Positions 16,208-26,326 of a stretch of DNA of 64,000 nucleotides are shown piece by piece. Made by a program: the position numbers and the translations under genes. How positions within the stretch are numbered: position 1 is the first letter of the stretch; each line of letters begins with the position of its first letter. The notes under the pieces are model-generated. The model did not search any database. It was not told where the DNA came from and worked only from the letters and a program-made list of their open reading frames with translations. The stretch is taken from contig NZ_KB849179.1 in NCBI RefSeq assembly GCF_000367945.1, forward strand, positions 664,446 through 728,445, given 5' to 3'. This DNA is from Acinetobacter proteolyticus. Its GTDB lineage: Bacteria > Pseudomonadota > Gammaproteobacteria > Pseudomonadales > Moraxellaceae.

Positions 16208-17452
16208 ATGCCACATGTTGTTGTGATTGGTGCGGGGATTACGGGTGTAACGTCTGCATATGAATTGATTAAACTTGGCTATGAAGTGACCGTGATTGAT
16301 CGTCATCTCTTTCCAGCTATGGAGACCTCTTTTGCTAATGGTGGACAATTGTCAGCTTGTAATGCTGAGGTCTGGAACCAAAAAGCAACGGTGCTGAAAG
16401 GTATCAAATGGATGAGTAAAAAAGATGCACCATTATTGCTCAATCCCTCTTTTAGTGTACATAAATATCGTTGGTTAGTTGAGTTTTTGACCCATATCAA
16501 AAACTATAAAGCCAATACGATTGAGACCGTACGTTTAGCACTTTTAGCAAGACAGCGCCTATTTGAGGTGGCAGAAAAGGAAAATATTTCTTTTGATTTG
16601 GAAAAACGTGGCATTTTACATATGTACCACACCAAAGAAGATTATCAAATTGCCAAGCAAGTGAATGATGTTTTGCTTGAAGGTAAATTAGAGCGAAATG
16701 CGATTACTCCTGAAGAAATGAGAGCGATTGAGCCTACATTAACGGGTGACTATTATGGTGGCTATTACACTGCGGGTGATGCAACGGGTGATATTCATAA
16801 ATATTCTGTTGGATTGGCAGAAAGAACACAGCAATATGGTGTGAAATATTGTTTTGGTTTGGATGTAGTTGATATTAAATTTAGTCAAGACAAAGCGGTC
16901 GTTCACTGTAAAAACAGCTCGGAGAATGTCAATCCAAGTGCAGATGGAATCACTGAAATTGTAGCCGATCTGGTCTTGGTTTGTGGTGGAGTCGGAAGCT
17001 ATCAATTGGCAGATATGCTGGGGGATAGTGTTAATGTATATCCAGTGAAAGGCTATTCGATTACCGTACAGCTTAAAGATGAGCGTAGCGTAAAGAATGC
17101 ACCTTGGGTGAGCCTACTAGATGAGAGTGCAAAAATTGTAACCTCTCGTTTGGGTGCAGATCGGTTACGCATTGCAGGAACGGCTGAATTTAATGGATAT
17201 AACCGTGATATTCGTGCAGATCGTATTCAGCCGTTGATTAACTGGGTCAATCAGAACTTTGATATCTCCACCGAGCATGTTGTTCCTTGGGCGGGTTTAC
17301 GTCCAATGATGCCGAATATGTTGCCTGTTGTTAGACAGGGTAAACATGCACGGGTGTTTTACAATACGGGGCATGGCCATTTAGGTTGGACTTTGTCCGC
17401 AGCAACAGCGGTATTGATTAGCCAAGAAATTGCACAGAAATATCCAAATTAA
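16208..17452 (+). CDS. FAD-dependent D-amino acid dehydrogenase family protein (DadA-like)
   Basis: The 414-residue flavoprotein has an N-terminal Rossmann motif (VVVIGAGITGVTSAYEL, 4-20) followed by YEVTVIDRH, the DadA motif ETSFANGGQLSACNAEVW, and C-terminal WAGLRPMMPNMLPVV and TGHGHLGWTLS. DadA deaminates D-amino acids to 2-oxo acids, passing electrons to the respiratory chain. A glycine riboswitch sits directly upstream, so glycine or a glycine-derived amino acid is a likely physiological substrate or signal; this is inference. AGGAG precedes the ATG and a bidirectional terminator follows. It is not linked to an alanine racemase gene, unlike classical dadA. Confidence 0.88.
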   Translation: MPHVVVIGAGITGVTSAYELIKLGYEVTVIDRHLFPAMETSFANGGQLSACNAEVWNQKATVLKGIKWMSKKDAPLLLNPSFSVHKYRWLVEFLTHIKNYKANTIETVRLALLARQRLFEVAEKENISFDLEKRGILHMYHTKEDYQIAKQVNDVLLEGKLERNAITPEEMRAIEPTLTGDYYGGYYTAGDATGDIHKYSVGLAERTQQYGVKYCFGLDVVDIKFSQDKAVVHCKNSSENVNPSADGITEIVADLVLVCGGVGSYQLADMLGDSVNVYPVKGYSITVQLKDERSVKNAPWVSLLDESAKIVTSRLGADRLRIAGTAEFNGYNRDIRADRIQPLINWVNQNFDISTEHVVPWAGLRPMMPNMLPVVRQGKHARVFYNTGHGHLGWTLSAATAVLISQEIAQKYPN

Positions 17453-17454
17453 AT

Positions 17455-17485
17455 AAAAAAGCCGATGTTTTCACATCGGCTTTTT
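17455..17485. terminator. Bidirectional terminator between dadA-like gene and LprI-like gene
   Basis: GCCGATG (17461-17467) and CATCGGC (17474-17480) form a perfect stem flanked by A6 on the left and T5 on the right, so it can stop transcription from both convergent genes. Confidence 0.9.
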
Positions 17486-17495
17486 CTTGTTTTGA

Positions 17496-18149
17496 TCAAT
17501 CGTATAAACGATAAATTCCTGTAAATCTGCCACAGTCTTTCTGCTCGGATTTAACAATTAACAGTGCTTTTTGGAAGTCAAACTGATACTGGCATTTTTT
17601 TTCATTATCAATAATTTGATTTCTTTGTTCTGGCGTACTATAGGCCAGTAATGAAAGCGTTTGGGTTTCTAGGCGGTTATTCGGATTGCGATAAGCAGTC
17701 CCTTCAATTTTAAGTTTGTCTTTATCCAGTTGGTGAATTTGCAGATGCACAGGTTGTGAGGCTAGCTTACCTTGTTCATATTTTAAATAATGTTGGGTCA
17801 GGGTTTGGTTCATCGAAGTATAAAAATTCAAATCGTCTAAACGTGCATCAAATTGCTGCTGATAGCAGTTTTTGGTTTTGCACTGTTGTACCTGATTTAG
17901 CCACACGCTTTGAGTGTCATGTAATAGCTGTAGTGGGGCATCTGTCACTAAATAAGCAGTCAGAAACTTGGCATTCAGCCTTAAACGCTGCTCTTGATAT
18001 TGCTTAGTACAGATTTTTTTAGCGTTTAAATCATTGCTGGTGCAGTCAATTGCTTCTGCATAGGCAAATGTTGAGCAAAAACAACTCAATGTGATGATGT
18101 AACCAGCTTTCTTTAATTGATTTCTTACAGTGTTAAACAGCATAATCAC
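17496..18149 (-). CDS. Secreted protein, possible LprI-like domain
   Basis: The 217-residue protein has a signal peptide (hydrophobic YIITLSCFCSTFAYA, cleavage likely after AYA-EA near residue 32). The mature N-terminus IDCTSNDLNAKKICTKQYQEQRLRLNAKF resembles the lysozyme-inhibitor LprI-type repeat with paired cysteines; further pairs are CKTKNC and CQYQF...DCG, so disulfides in the periplasm are likely. The C-terminal GRFTGIYRLYD half may bind small molecules but is not recognised. The family call is weak. It lies between a convergent dadA-like gene and a divergent ispF. Confidence 0.6.
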   Translation of the reverse strand: MIMLFNTVRNQLKKAGYIITLSCFCSTFAYAEAIDCTSNDLNAKKICTKQYQEQRLRLNAKFLTAYLVTDAPLQLLHDTQSVWLNQVQQCKTKNCYQQQFDARLDDLNFYTSMNQTLTQHYLKYEQGKLASQPVHLQIHQLDKDKLKIEGTAYRNPNNRLETQTLSLLAYSTPEQRNQIIDNEKKCQYQFDFQKALLIVKSEQKDCGRFTGIYRLYD

Positions 18150-18241
18150 TTATACTTTCAGTCTAATTTGCTCAACGTACTATAGCGAAATAGAAAGCCT
18201 GAATACAAGATTTGTTCGGTATATTGTAAAAGGAAAATCAT

Positions 18242-18733
18242 ATGGTTGCTCAAATTCGGATTGGACAAGGGATTGATGTACATGCATTTGAAGAAGGTGA
18301 GTTTGTTACCTTAGCTGGTACTCGAATCCCACATACACACGGTTTAAAGGCGCATTCAGATGGCGATGTGGTGTTACATGCCTTAAGTGATGCGTTATTG
18401 GGTGCTTTAGCACTGGGTGATATTGGACAGCATTTTCCTGATACAGATCCAGAATATAAAGGCGCAGACAGTCGTTTGTTACTCAAACATGTCTACCAAT
18501 TGATTCTAGATCGCGGTTATCAACTCAACAATGCTGATATCACCGTCGCTTGCGAGCGCCCTAAGTTGGCAAAACATAATCTGGAAATGCGCCAAAGTAT
18601 TGCCGATGTCTTGGATGTTGATGTGACTCAAATCAGTATTAAAGCCACAACCACTGAAAAGCTAGGTTTTACTGGTCGCCAAGAAGGTATTTTGGCGACC
18701 GCAACCGTGTTGGTTTCCCATCAAGCAAAATGA
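18242..18733 (+). CDS. ispF: 2-C-methyl-D-erythritol 2,4-cyclodiphosphate synthase IspF
   Basis: IspF catalyses the fifth step of the MEP isoprenoid pathway. The 163-residue protein has GQGIDVHAFEEG with the metal-binding Asp/His, HSDGDVVLHALSDALLGA, DIGQHFPDTDPEYKGADS and KATTTEKLGFTGRQEGI. GGAAAA precedes the ATG. It overlaps the convergent phosphatase-like gene by 13 bp. The common ispD partner is not adjacent, while dxr and uppS of the same route lie at 26.9-29.7 kb. Confidence 0.97.
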   Translation: MVAQIRIGQGIDVHAFEEGEFVTLAGTRIPHTHGLKAHSDGDVVLHALSDALLGALALGDIGQHFPDTDPEYKGADSRLLLKHVYQLILDRGYQLNNADITVACERPKLAKHNLEMRQSIADVLDVDVTQISIKATTTEKLGFTGRQEGILATATVLVSHQAK

Positions 18734-19245
18734 TTACTATTGATCAATGATTGTTCGAGTTCTTGTGTTGCTTTACGACCTTGCAGTTGTAAAGTAATAC
18801 TATGAATTAAACCCGTCCATGTTTCATTGGGCTCCCAAGTTTGGTGCAATAGCTCTTGGGCCGTCGGTAGATCAATATTCATATAGAATTGGCGATAGAG
18901 GTACATCAAACTACTGACACGCATATTGTCGTCGCAGTGTAGCCAAATGATCTCGTTTTGTACTAAATGATCAATCAGATCTAAAACAAACAGGCATTGC
19001 TCAGAACAAGGCACATCCCAACCAATTGGAATGTGCATATAGTTTAGTCCCAAATCCAAACAGATCTGGTCTTGCTTGGCCAAATGATGATTAGATTTGC
19101 TGGTTGCAAGATTAATCACTGTGCTGCAACCATATTCTTTAATTTGTTGTAATTGCTCAGCAGTCGGTTGAGCAGAGCTAAACAGATGCTCATGCACCAA
19201 AGAAAAATTTGGTATTTGAGATAAGGCTTGTTCAAGTGAAGTCAT
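18721..19245 (-). CDS. Dual-specificity-phosphatase-like protein with shortened P-loop
   Basis: This 174-residue protein resembles the small bacterial DSP/PTP-like family: FSSAQPTAEQLQQIKEYG, TVINLATS, YMHIPIGW and LHCDDNMRVSS. Classical cysteine phosphatases have HCX5R; here C104 and R109 are separated by four residues (HCX4R), as in a subgroup with HCxxNxR. Activity is therefore uncertain; substrate unknown. It is cytoplasmic. The ATG is preceded by a GC-poor promoter region and it converges with ispF. Confidence 0.7.
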   Translation of the reverse strand: MTSLEQALSQIPNFSLVHEHLFSSAQPTAEQLQQIKEYGCSTVINLATSKSNHHLAKQDQICLDLGLNYMHIPIGWDVPCSEQCLFVLDLIDHLVQNEIIWLHCDDNMRVSSLMYLYRQFYMNIDLPTAQELLHQTWEPNETWTGLIHSITLQLQGRKATQELEQSLINSNHFA

Positions 19246-19356
19246 AACGTCCGCTGTGTATTCAGTGAAGTTCTCACATGGTGAGAAACTTATTCTAAAG
19301 GGCTTGTCTTACTATAAGTGTTTTTATTTCAGTGTTCAATTTAAAGCGCACAAATA

Positions 19357-19382
19357 AAAACAGCATCAAATGATGCTGTTTT
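19357..19382 (-). terminator. Terminator downstream of argF
   Basis: AAAACAGCATCA and TGATGCTGTTTT form a perfect 12-bp stem with a 2-nt loop, followed in the minus direction by a T-rich tail. Confidence 0.8.
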
Positions 19383-19390
19383 GATTCAAC

Positions 19391-20311
19391 TCAATCTTTT
19401 TTAAGATTCTCGTTTAGTAAGAATTCCATCAATGCTTTCTGAGCATGCAAGCGATTTTCTGCTTCATCCCAAACCACTGCATTTTTGTGATCTAGCATAT
19501 GTTCTGAAATCTCCTCACCACGGTGAGCAGGTAAGCAGTGCATAAATAAGCAATCTGGATGAGCCAAGTCCATGAGTTTTTCATTGACTTGGAAATCGGA
19601 AAAAGCTTTTTCACGGAGTTTCTGTTCTTCTTCTTGTCCCATGCTCGCCCAGACATCAGTGACAATCAGATCGGCATTCACTGCTGCATCTTCAGCTTTG
19701 TTAAAAACTTCTACGCAGTCAGCAAATTCAGCTAAGAATTTTGCTTGTGGTTCATAGCCTTCAGGAGAGGCGATTTTCAGCTTAAAGCCCATCATGTGTG
19801 CTGCTTCAATATATGAATTACACATATTGTTGCCATCTCCGATCCAAGCCACAGTTTTGCCTTCGATGCTACCACGGTGTTCTTGGAAGGTTTGCAAATC
19901 TGCGAGCAATTGGCAAGGATGATGGTCATCAGTCAAACCATTAATCACTGGAACAGTAGAATAGGATGCAAAGCGTTCTACGATATCATGACCAAAGGTA
20001 CGGATCATGACGATATCGAGCATACTTGAAATCACACGTGCAGAGTCTTCAATCGGTTCACCACGACCCAGTTGCGTATCGCGTGGCGAAAGAAAAATTG
20101 CACTACCACCAAACTGGCAAATACCTGCTTCAAAAGAAATGCGTGTACGTGTACTCGACTTCTCAAAAATCATTCCCAAAACTTTACCCGCAAAAGGTTG
20201 GTATAGCGTATTGCTATGTTGCATGCGTTTAAGTTCTTGTGCACGATCTAAAATACGTTGCAGTTCTAATGAGGATAGGTCACGTAAAGTTAGGAAATGC
20301 CGAAGCGCCAT
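19391..20311 (-). CDS. argF: Ornithine carbamoyltransferase ArgF
   Basis: ArgF makes citrulline from ornithine and carbamoyl phosphate in arginine synthesis. The 306-residue protein has the carbamoyl-phosphate motif [30 protein letters not shown] and [10 protein letters not shown]. The start at 20311 (MALRHFL) is preceded by GGGAG; the longer frame to 20323 is rejected. Upstream, CAATAATTATTG and a nearby AT-rich palindrome could be an ArgR-type operator but the match is weak. A terminator follows. Confidence 0.97.
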   Translation of the reverse strand: MALRHFLTLRDLSSLELQRILDRAQELKRMQHSNTLYQPFAGKVLGMIFEKSSTRTRISFEAGICQFGGSAIFLSPRDTQLGRGEPIEDSARVISSMLDIVMIRTFGHDIVERFASYSTVPVINGLTDDHHPCQLLADLQTFQEHRGSIEGKTVAWIGDGNNMCNSYIEAAHMMGFKLKIASPEGYEPQAKFLAEFADCVEVFNKAEDAAVNADLIVTDVWASMGQEEEQKLREKAFSDFQVNEKLMDLAHPDCLFMHCLPAHRGEEISEHMLDHKNAVVWDEAENRLHAQKALMEFLLNENLKKD

Positions 20312-20423
20312 AGCTACTCCCACAATAATTATTGAATAAAAACAATAATTAATTGCTGTTTGATGAGTGGTGAATAAAAAAGAATTGACTACTATACTAT
20401 ACGCTCGGGAAAATGCAAAAGAA

Positions 20424-21065
20424 TTAGACCTTTTGGTGAGCTTTTAAAAATAAATCTACAGAATAGTTAATATAATCAATAATTTCTGCGTCATCTGCAG
20501 GAACATTTAAACCCATTAAATTACGCCATTCGACATCGCGTAAAATACCAAAATACATGGTTGCAGAAAATTGGGGTTTGGCACAGAAAATCTCGCCGTT
20601 TGCATGGGCATGTTCTAAAGCAAAAGAAATCGTGTTTTGAATATTCAAGGCGCATTGGTTATAAAAATAATGAGCGAGTTGTGCGTCTTTCTGAGTCTGT
20701 TCAGTAAACATACGCATAAAAGCAATGTTTTCTGGTTGAATAATGTGTTGATAAAAACGATGTAAAGTTTGGGTTAAGTAGTTTCTTAAATTCCCAGTTT
20801 CCGATATATAAGGAAAACACACACCTTTAAAGAACACTTCTCTACGATAGTCGCAAATAGCAGTAAACAAACCTTCTTTATTGCCGAAGTATTTATAAAT
20901 TGAGGTTTTTGAACCACCTGCATGATTGACGATGTCATCCAGAGACACTGCTTCATAACCTTTCTCTAAAAACAGGTCGGTTGCGCACAGTAATAGGGCA
21001 AGACGACGTTCTTCTCCACGACGAGTTTGAGGTTTGGCACAGCTTGGATAGCAAATATCAGTCAT
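20424..21065 (-). CDS. TetR/AcrR-family transcriptional regulator
   Basis: The 213-residue protein has the TetR DNA-binding domain ([46 protein letters not shown], about residues 22-72). The C-terminal domain carries a TetR_C-type helix set ([21 protein letters not shown]). The target is not evident: neighbours are ntrC (same strand, upstream) and argF (same strand, downstream, 112 bp gap). The N-terminus is Cys-containing (ICYPSCAKP). Confidence 0.88.
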   Translation of the reverse strand: MTDICYPSCAKPQTRRGEERRLALLLCATDLFLEKGYEAVSLDDIVNHAGGSKTSIYKYFGNKEGLFTAICDYRREVFFKGVCFPYISETGNLRNYLTQTLHRFYQHIIQPENIAFMRMFTEQTQKDAQLAHYFYNQCALNIQNTISFALEHAHANGEIFCAKPQFSATMYFGILRDVEWRNLMGLNVPADDAEIIDYINYSVDLFLKAHQKV

Positions 21066-21166
21066 TATCTACTTTGAAGTAATGGGGCTCTCTTTAGTAT
21101 AACAAAAACCATATCTCTTGTATGGCAATGAAATTAATGAGTGTTTCAAAACATCTCAATTTAAGT

Positions 21167-21196
21167 AAAAAAGCGAATCACATGGATTCGCTTTTT
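21167..21196 (-). terminator. Terminator after ntrC
   Basis: AAAAAAGCGAATC (21167-21179) pairs with GATTCGCTTTTT (21185-21196), five-base loop; the A tract reads as a T tract on the minus strand, just after the ntrC stop. Confidence 0.8.
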
Positions 21197-21208
21197 AATC
21201 ACTATTCA

Positions 21209-22702
21209 TTAAGCAGAACGAACTTCTTCATCTTCTTCGTCATCAGTAGAGTCCATGCCGAGCTCTTTCAGTTTTCGGGTGAGCGTGTTACGTCCCCAAC
21301 CTAATAGTTCTGCTGCATGACGTTTACGACCACGGGTTTGTTGTAACGCCGCATTAATCAACGTGCGTTCAAACATTGGCGTTGCGATATCTAATATTTT
21401 CATTTCGCCATTTTTAAGCTTTTGAATTGCCCATTGACCCAATAACTCATCCCAATGGTGCACAGCAATCCGTTCCACCAAAGCTGGACTGGTATTTGAT
21501 GCCACTTGTGCATCAGCACTTTTATGTACAGACGCTTGCTTAAGTTCGGCTGGTAAATCTTCTGGATAAACCTCACGACCTGTGATCATGACCGTTAACC
21601 AGCGACAGGTATTTTCCAGTTGGCGAACATTACCTGGCCAAGGCAGTTGTTGCATATAATCTGTAGTTTCAGTACGCAAGATTTTAGGACTGACGCCGAG
21701 TTCTTTACCTGCACGTGCCAAGAAGTGCTGCGCCAGCATCGGAATATCTTCGCTGCGATGTGACAGCTTTGGAATATGAATACGAATCACGTTTAGACGA
21801 TGATACAAGTCCTCACGGAAACGTCCTTCATTAACCAGTTTTTCCAAATCTTGGTGGGTTGCAGCCACAATACGAACATCGACCTTGACAGGGATATGTC
21901 CACCGACACGATAGAATTCACCATCCGCTAAAACACGGAGTAAGCGTGTTTGTGTTTCAAATGGCATATCACCAATTTCATCGAGGAACAAAGTACCACC
22001 ATTGGCCTGTTCAAAACGACCTTGATGTTGGGTGTTTGCCCCTGTAAATGCGCCTTTTTCATGTCCAAATAACTCAGTTTCGATTAAATCCTTTGGAATG
22101 GCTGCCATATTCAGTGCAATAAATGGTTTGGCACGACGCGGTGAGTGTTTGTGTAAGGCATGCGCAACTAGCTCTTTACCTGTGCCGGATTCACCATTAA
22201 TTAATACGGTAATGTGTGATTGTGATAAACGACCGATTGCACGGAAAACTTCCTGCATTGCAGGGGATTCGCCGATAATTTCGGTTGATTGTAAAGGCGA
22301 TGCTGTTTTGGTGGCTTCTTGTTGTTGCAATTTATTGATATGCAAAATGGCACGATTGACCAATGCCAAGGCTTCATCAATATCAAAGGGCTTGGGTAAA
22401 TATTCAAAAGCACCAGTTTGATAGCTCGATACGGCAGATTCTAAATCAGAGTGTGCTGTCATGATAATTACAGGCAGGTCTGGATGTGTGTTTTTCACCT
22501 TGGATAAGAAGGTTAGACCATCAATCCCTGGCATGCGGATGTCTGTCAAAATCACATCAGGCGCATCGTCATGTAAGCGTTCCAGTGCAGTTTGTGCTTC
22601 TTCAAAGTTGGTGACATCAAAACCTTCTTCTTTGAAGGTTTTCTCAAGTACCCAACGCATGGCACGATCGTCATCTATTACCCAAATTTTATTTCGTGAC
22701 AT
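21209..22702 (-). CDS. ntrC: Nitrogen regulation response regulator NtrC
   Basis: NtrC activates sigma-54 promoters when nitrogen is short. Its 497 residues contain a receiver domain (D54 in ILTDIRMPG), an AAA+ domain with [17 protein letters not shown] and [13 protein letters not shown], and a C-terminal Fis-type helix-turn-helix ([25 protein letters not shown]). It overlaps ntrB by 14 bp. C-terminal residues are acidic (DDEEDEEV). NtrC-like sites are seen upstream of ntrB and of moaA in this window. Confidence 0.96.
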   Translation of the reverse strand: MSRNKIWVIDDDRAMRWVLEKTFKEEGFDVTNFEEAQTALERLHDDAPDVILTDIRMPGIDGLTFLSKVKNTHPDLPVIIMTAHSDLESAVSSYQTGAFEYLPKPFDIDEALALVNRAILHINKLQQQEATKTASPLQSTEIIGESPAMQEVFRAIGRLSQSHITVLINGESGTGKELVAHALHKHSPRRAKPFIALNMAAIPKDLIETELFGHEKGAFTGANTQHQGRFEQANGGTLFLDEIGDMPFETQTRLLRVLADGEFYRVGGHIPVKVDVRIVAATHQDLEKLVNEGRFREDLYHRLNVIRIHIPKLSHRSEDIPMLAQHFLARAGKELGVSPKILRTETTDYMQQLPWPGNVRQLENTCRWLTVMITGREVYPEDLPAELKQASVHKSADAQVASNTSPALVERIAVHHWDELLGQWAIQKLKNGEMKILDIATPMFERTLINAALQQTRGRKRHAAELLGWGRNTLTRKLKELGMDSTDDEEDEEVRSA

Positions 22703-23798
22703 GGTTTAACTCCCAAGGTAGATATAGGCTAAATATGGTTTTTCCTGGAACTGACTGACACTCAATCATTCCGTTATGTTGATGCATAATATTTTGAGCA
22801 ATACTGAGGCCAAGCCCAGTACCTTTGGCACGACCTGTAACTAGTGGATAAAAAACAGACTCAAGAATGCTTTCTGGAACGCCAGGACCATTGTCTTCAA
22901 TATCGATACGAACAGCTGAGCGATTTAATACACCATTAATAGTAACGAGGCGTTGTATTCGAGTTCTTAAAAGCAGTTCAGGCTCAGAATCTGTAAAGAA
23001 CTCTTTATTCTCGGTCATGGCTTGTACTGCATTGACACTAATGTTGAGCATGACTTGAATCAGTTGGTCACGATCAGCCATGACATCGGGTAAAGACAAG
23101 TCATAATCACGGGTAATCTTGATTTTCTTCTTGGTTTGGTTTGCGATGAGTGAGCGAACACGTTCTAAGGGTTCATGTACATTGCTGAGTTCATAACTTG
23201 GTAATTGACGAGAACCAAGCATGGTATCTGCCAAATTAGTGAGTCGATCAACTTCGCTAATAATAATATCGGTAAACTCACGATAGCTATCATCACCTAA
23301 ACTACGTGCCAGTAGTTGAGTTGCACCACGAATACCAGCCAAAGGATTTTTAATTTCATGTGCCACGCCACGGACCAATTGTCTGGCCACTTGGTGTTGC
23401 TGAACGAGGTTTTCTTCCTTTGAAATTTTTAACATCCGATCAATTGGATTAAGTTCGATTAATAATAAAGGGTGATAACTTTTACCAGCATTGAGCTGTG
23501 AAGCGGTGTAGTCGACATGAATGGGTTTAAAATTCACATTGATCACTGCTTCACGTCGCGTGTAGTGTTGACCACTTTCTAAGGTATTTAATAAAGCTTC
23601 TTGCGTATTGAAGGTATCATCATGTGCATGCAGCAAATTTAATACCGGCTGACCTGATGCGCGTAACAAGCTGATATCAAATAATGCTTCACAAGCAGAA
23701 TTTAAATAAAAAATATTAAGCTTACTATCGACCAATAAAATGGCAGTTGTCAGATTATCTACTAAGAGTCGATAGTCGATAGTGTTCTGTTGATCCAT
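22689..23798 (-). CDS. ntrB: Nitrogen regulation sensor kinase NtrB
   Basis: NtrB phosphorylates or dephosphorylates NtrC depending on PII. The 369-residue cytoplasmic kinase has an N-terminal PAS domain (ILLVDSKLNIFYLNSACEALF), the HisKA motif RGVAHEIKNPLAGIRGATQLL-like block (quoted as VAHEIKNPLAG) and an HATPase domain with DNGPGVP and KGTGLGLSIAQNI. It is not linked to glnA as in enterics. A strong sigma-54 -24/-12 element and an NtrC-like site lie upstream, indicating autoregulation. Confidence 0.95.
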   Translation of the reverse strand: MDQQNTIDYRLLVDNLTTAILLVDSKLNIFYLNSACEALFDISLLRASGQPVLNLLHAHDDTFNTQEALLNTLESGQHYTRREAVINVNFKPIHVDYTASQLNAGKSYHPLLLIELNPIDRMLKISKEENLVQQHQVARQLVRGVAHEIKNPLAGIRGATQLLARSLGDDSYREFTDIIISEVDRLTNLADTMLGSRQLPSYELSNVHEPLERVRSLIANQTKKKIKITRDYDLSLPDVMADRDQLIQVMLNISVNAVQAMTENKEFFTDSEPELLLRTRIQRLVTINGVLNRSAVRIDIEDNGPGVPESILESVFYPLVTGRAKGTGLGLSIAQNIMHQHNGMIECQSVPGKTIFSLYLPWELNHVTK

Positions 23799-23878
23799 TT
23801 GTGAATCGTCCTGTTTTAAAATGGCGCAATAAATATAAATTTTAATGAAGAGCCATTAACTTCTAAAATGTACTTTAT

Positions 23879-23893
23879 GCAAAATACAAGCCA
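23879..23893 (-). promoter_or_regulatory. Candidate sigma-54 promoter of ntrBC
   Basis: On the minus strand TTGGCTTGTATTTTGC has GG and GC exactly 10 bases apart and the TTGCA -12 box, close to the consensus TGGCACGNNNNTTGCA. The predicted start near 23867 is about 70 bp before ntrB. Confidence 0.65.
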
Positions 23894-23987
23894 ACTTTGT
23901 ATTAACTAAATTTCAATCACTTAAATCTGAAAGAATCGATTTATACGGTATTTTTCACATACATCTGCTTATTTCAATATTTTATTA

Positions 23988-24045
23988 TGCTTCAAATTGG
24001 TGCGTTGTTGGATTTTGTTTAAAATTTTGGTCGTATTTTGGTGCA
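23988..24045 (-). promoter_or_regulatory. NtrC-like sites upstream of ntrBC
   Basis: TGCTTCAAATTGGTGCG (23988-24004) matches 14 of 17 positions of the NtrC consensus; a second element ending in TTTTGGTGCA (24029-24045) has a perfect right half only. The first is about 129 bp upstream of the predicted sigma-54 start. Both also lie 80-140 bp before rimO on the other strand. Confidence 0.55.
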
Positions 24046-24126
24046 TTACACAAAGAGATGGCTTTGCTGCTATGCGAAGACAAAGAAAAGTCATACAATA
24101 CGCCGATTCAAGTGGAGCGCAGATTC

Positions 24127-25470
24127 ATGAAGACCCCCAAAGTCGGTTTTGTATCTTTAGGTTGTCCTAAGGCATTGGTAGATTCTGAACGAATTTTAAC
24201 TCAGTTAAAGACTGAAGGTTATCAGGTTGCATCAGATTATGACGGTGCAGATTTGGTTGTTGTTAACACCTGTGGTTTTATTGAATCTGCAGTGCAAGAG
24301 TCTTTAGATGCCATTGGCGAAGCCATGAGCGAAAACGGACGAGTGATCGTTACCGGTTGCTTAGGTAAAGACGAAGACAAAATTCGCCAAATGCACCCGA
24401 ATGTACTTAAAGTAACGGGGGCAGCGGCCTATCAAGATGTGATGGAAGCAGTGCACGAATATGTACCTGCGCCACCAAAACATAACCCATTTATTGATTT
24501 AGTTCCAGAGCAAGGCGTTCGTTTAACGCCGAAGCATTATGCCTATTTGAAAATTTCAGAAGGCTGTAATCACCGCTGTACGTTCTGCATTATCCCAAGT
24601 ATGCGCGGAGATCTTGTGTCTCGTCCTGTCGGGAAGGTGTTGGATGAAGCAGCAGCGCTTAAGCGTGCTGGGGTAAAAGAAATCTTGGTGATTTCTCAGG
24701 ATACTTCAGCATATGGCGTGGATACCAAGTACAAGTTAGATTTTTGGAACGGTCAGCCAGTTAAAACCAAATTCTATGACATGTGTGAAGCACTAGGGCA
24801 ACTCGGTATCTGGGTCCGTTTGCATTATGTTTATCCTTACCCGCATGTAGATGCTGCCATTGATCTTATGGCACAAGGCAAAATTCTCCCTTATTTAGAT
24901 ATTCCTTTTCAGCACGCCAGTCCGCGCATCTTAAAATTGATGAAGCGACCAGCTCATAGTGAAAACACATTAGAACGCCTTAAATTATGGCGTGAAAAAT
25001 GTCCTGAATTGGTGATTCGCTCGACTTTTGTTGTTGGTTTCCCTGGAGAAACAGAAGAAGACTTCCAAATGTTGTTGGAATGGTTGAAAGAAGCTCAGCT
25101 AGATCGAGTTGGTTGTTTTACATATTCACCTGTCGAGGGTGCAACTGCGAATGATCTACCTGATCATGTGCCAGAAGAAATCAAGCAAGATCGATATGAA
25201 CGTTTTATGGAAGTTCAGCAAGCAATTTCAGCGGAAAAACTACAAAAACGTATCGGCCAGAAAATGACAGTGCTTGTGGATAGCTTGGAAGATGAATTCC
25301 CCGTTGCAGTTGCACGTTCATATGCAGATGCGCCAGAAATTGATGGCAATGTTTTTGTAGAAGATATTGATAAAAGTGTGATTAAAGCGGGTGATCTGCT
25401 TGAAGTCGAAATTACCGATGCAGATGAATACGATTTGTTTGCAAAGTTAATTCAGATTAAATCTGCTTGA
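24127..25470 (+). CDS. rimO: Ribosomal protein S12 methylthiotransferase RimO
   Basis: RimO adds a methylthio group to an Asp of ribosomal protein S12. The 447-residue protein has the N-terminal UPF0004 cluster domain ([29 protein letters not shown]), the radical SAM motif [30 protein letters not shown], and a C-terminal TRAM domain. The start ATG 24127 (MKTPKVGF) fits the family; the upstream frame to 24058 has no homology. It stands before the pyrH cluster with a 50-bp gap, where rpsB-tsf is found in many relatives. Confidence 0.96.
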   Translation: MKTPKVGFVSLGCPKALVDSERILTQLKTEGYQVASDYDGADLVVVNTCGFIESAVQESLDAIGEAMSENGRVIVTGCLGKDEDKIRQMHPNVLKVTGAAAYQDVMEAVHEYVPAPPKHNPFIDLVPEQGVRLTPKHYAYLKISEGCNHRCTFCIIPSMRGDLVSRPVGKVLDEAAALKRAGVKEILVISQDTSAYGVDTKYKLDFWNGQPVKTKFYDMCEALGQLGIWVRLHYVYPYPHVDAAIDLMAQGKILPYLDIPFQHASPRILKLMKRPAHSENTLERLKLWREKCPELVIRSTFVVGFPGETEEDFQMLLEWLKEAQLDRVGCFTYSPVEGATANDLPDHVPEEIKQDRYERFMEVQQAISAEKLQKRIGQKMTVLVDSLEDEFPVAVARSYADAPEIDGNVFVEDIDKSVIKAGDLLEVEITDADEYDLFAKLIQIKSA

Positions 25471-25520
25471 TATTGAATTAAATTTAAGAAATTTGAGATT
25501 GGTCGGTTTGGAGTAAAGGT

Positions 25521-26249
25521 ATGTCAGCTTCTAAAAATCCACGTTATGCACGAATTTTGCTAAAGCTTTCTGGTGAAGCTTTAGCAGGCAATAAAGATAT
25601 GGGTATTGATGCCCAAGTGTTAGATCAGATGTCACTTTCAATTGCACACATGGTTGGTTTAGGTGTGCAAGTGGGTATCGTAGTCGGTGGTGGGAACTTA
25701 TACCGTGGTAGCCAATTACAGAAAGATGGTCTGGTTGGTCGCGTAACAGGTGACCAAATGGGGATGTTGGCGACTGTGATGAATGGCTTGGCATTGCGTG
25801 ATGCGTTGGTGCGCCGTAATATCAAAACTCGTTTAATGTCTGCTTTATCGATTGGTACCGTGGTTGAGTCATATTCAAGCCGCGATGCGATTCGTCACTT
25901 AAGCCAAGGTGAAGTTTGTGTATTCGTTGCGGGTACGGGTAATCCATTTTTTACCACAGATACCGCAGCATGCTTACGTGGAATCGAGATTGAAGCGAAC
26001 TTGATCTTGAAAGCAACCAAGGTTGATGGCGTTTATAACAAAGATCCAAGCAAATATGATGATGCGGTTAAGTATGATCATCTAACTTTTGACCAAGTAC
26101 TTGATGAAAAACTTGGTGTAATGGATCTTACCGCAATTTGTTTATGTCGTGATCACAATGTGCCATTGCAAGTTTTTGATATGAACAAATCGGGTGCATT
26201 GCTTTCGGTTGTAATGGGTGAAAAAGAAGGTACTCACGTAACGAACTAA
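25521..26249 (+). CDS. pyrH: Uridylate kinase PyrH
   Basis: PyrH phosphorylates UMP to UDP. The 242-residue protein has [11 protein letters not shown], the GGGNLYRG nucleotide loop, [19 protein letters not shown] and the amino acid kinase core [16 protein letters not shown]. It starts the envelope cluster and is followed by frr after 77 bp, as in most proteobacteria. Confidence 0.97.
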   Translation: MSASKNPRYARILLKLSGEALAGNKDMGIDAQVLDQMSLSIAHMVGLGVQVGIVVGGGNLYRGSQLQKDGLVGRVTGDQMGMLATVMNGLALRDALVRRNIKTRLMSALSIGTVVESYSSRDAIRHLSQGEVCVFVAGTGNPFFTTDTAACLRGIEIEANLILKATKVDGVYNKDPSKYDDAVKYDHLTFDQVLDEKLGVMDLTAICLCRDHNVPLQVFDMNKSGALLSVVMGEKEGTHVTN

Positions 26250-26326
26250 TGTACGTGAGTCATAAAGCTCTTTATACTAATGTCTAAATATTTTGTAATA
26301 CCTAATGAATAAGTAAGGAAGATCAT

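Noticed and set aside
22032..22421. Plus-strand 129-codon frame inside ntrC
   Set aside because: Antisense to the AAA+ domain of ntrC and without recognisable features.
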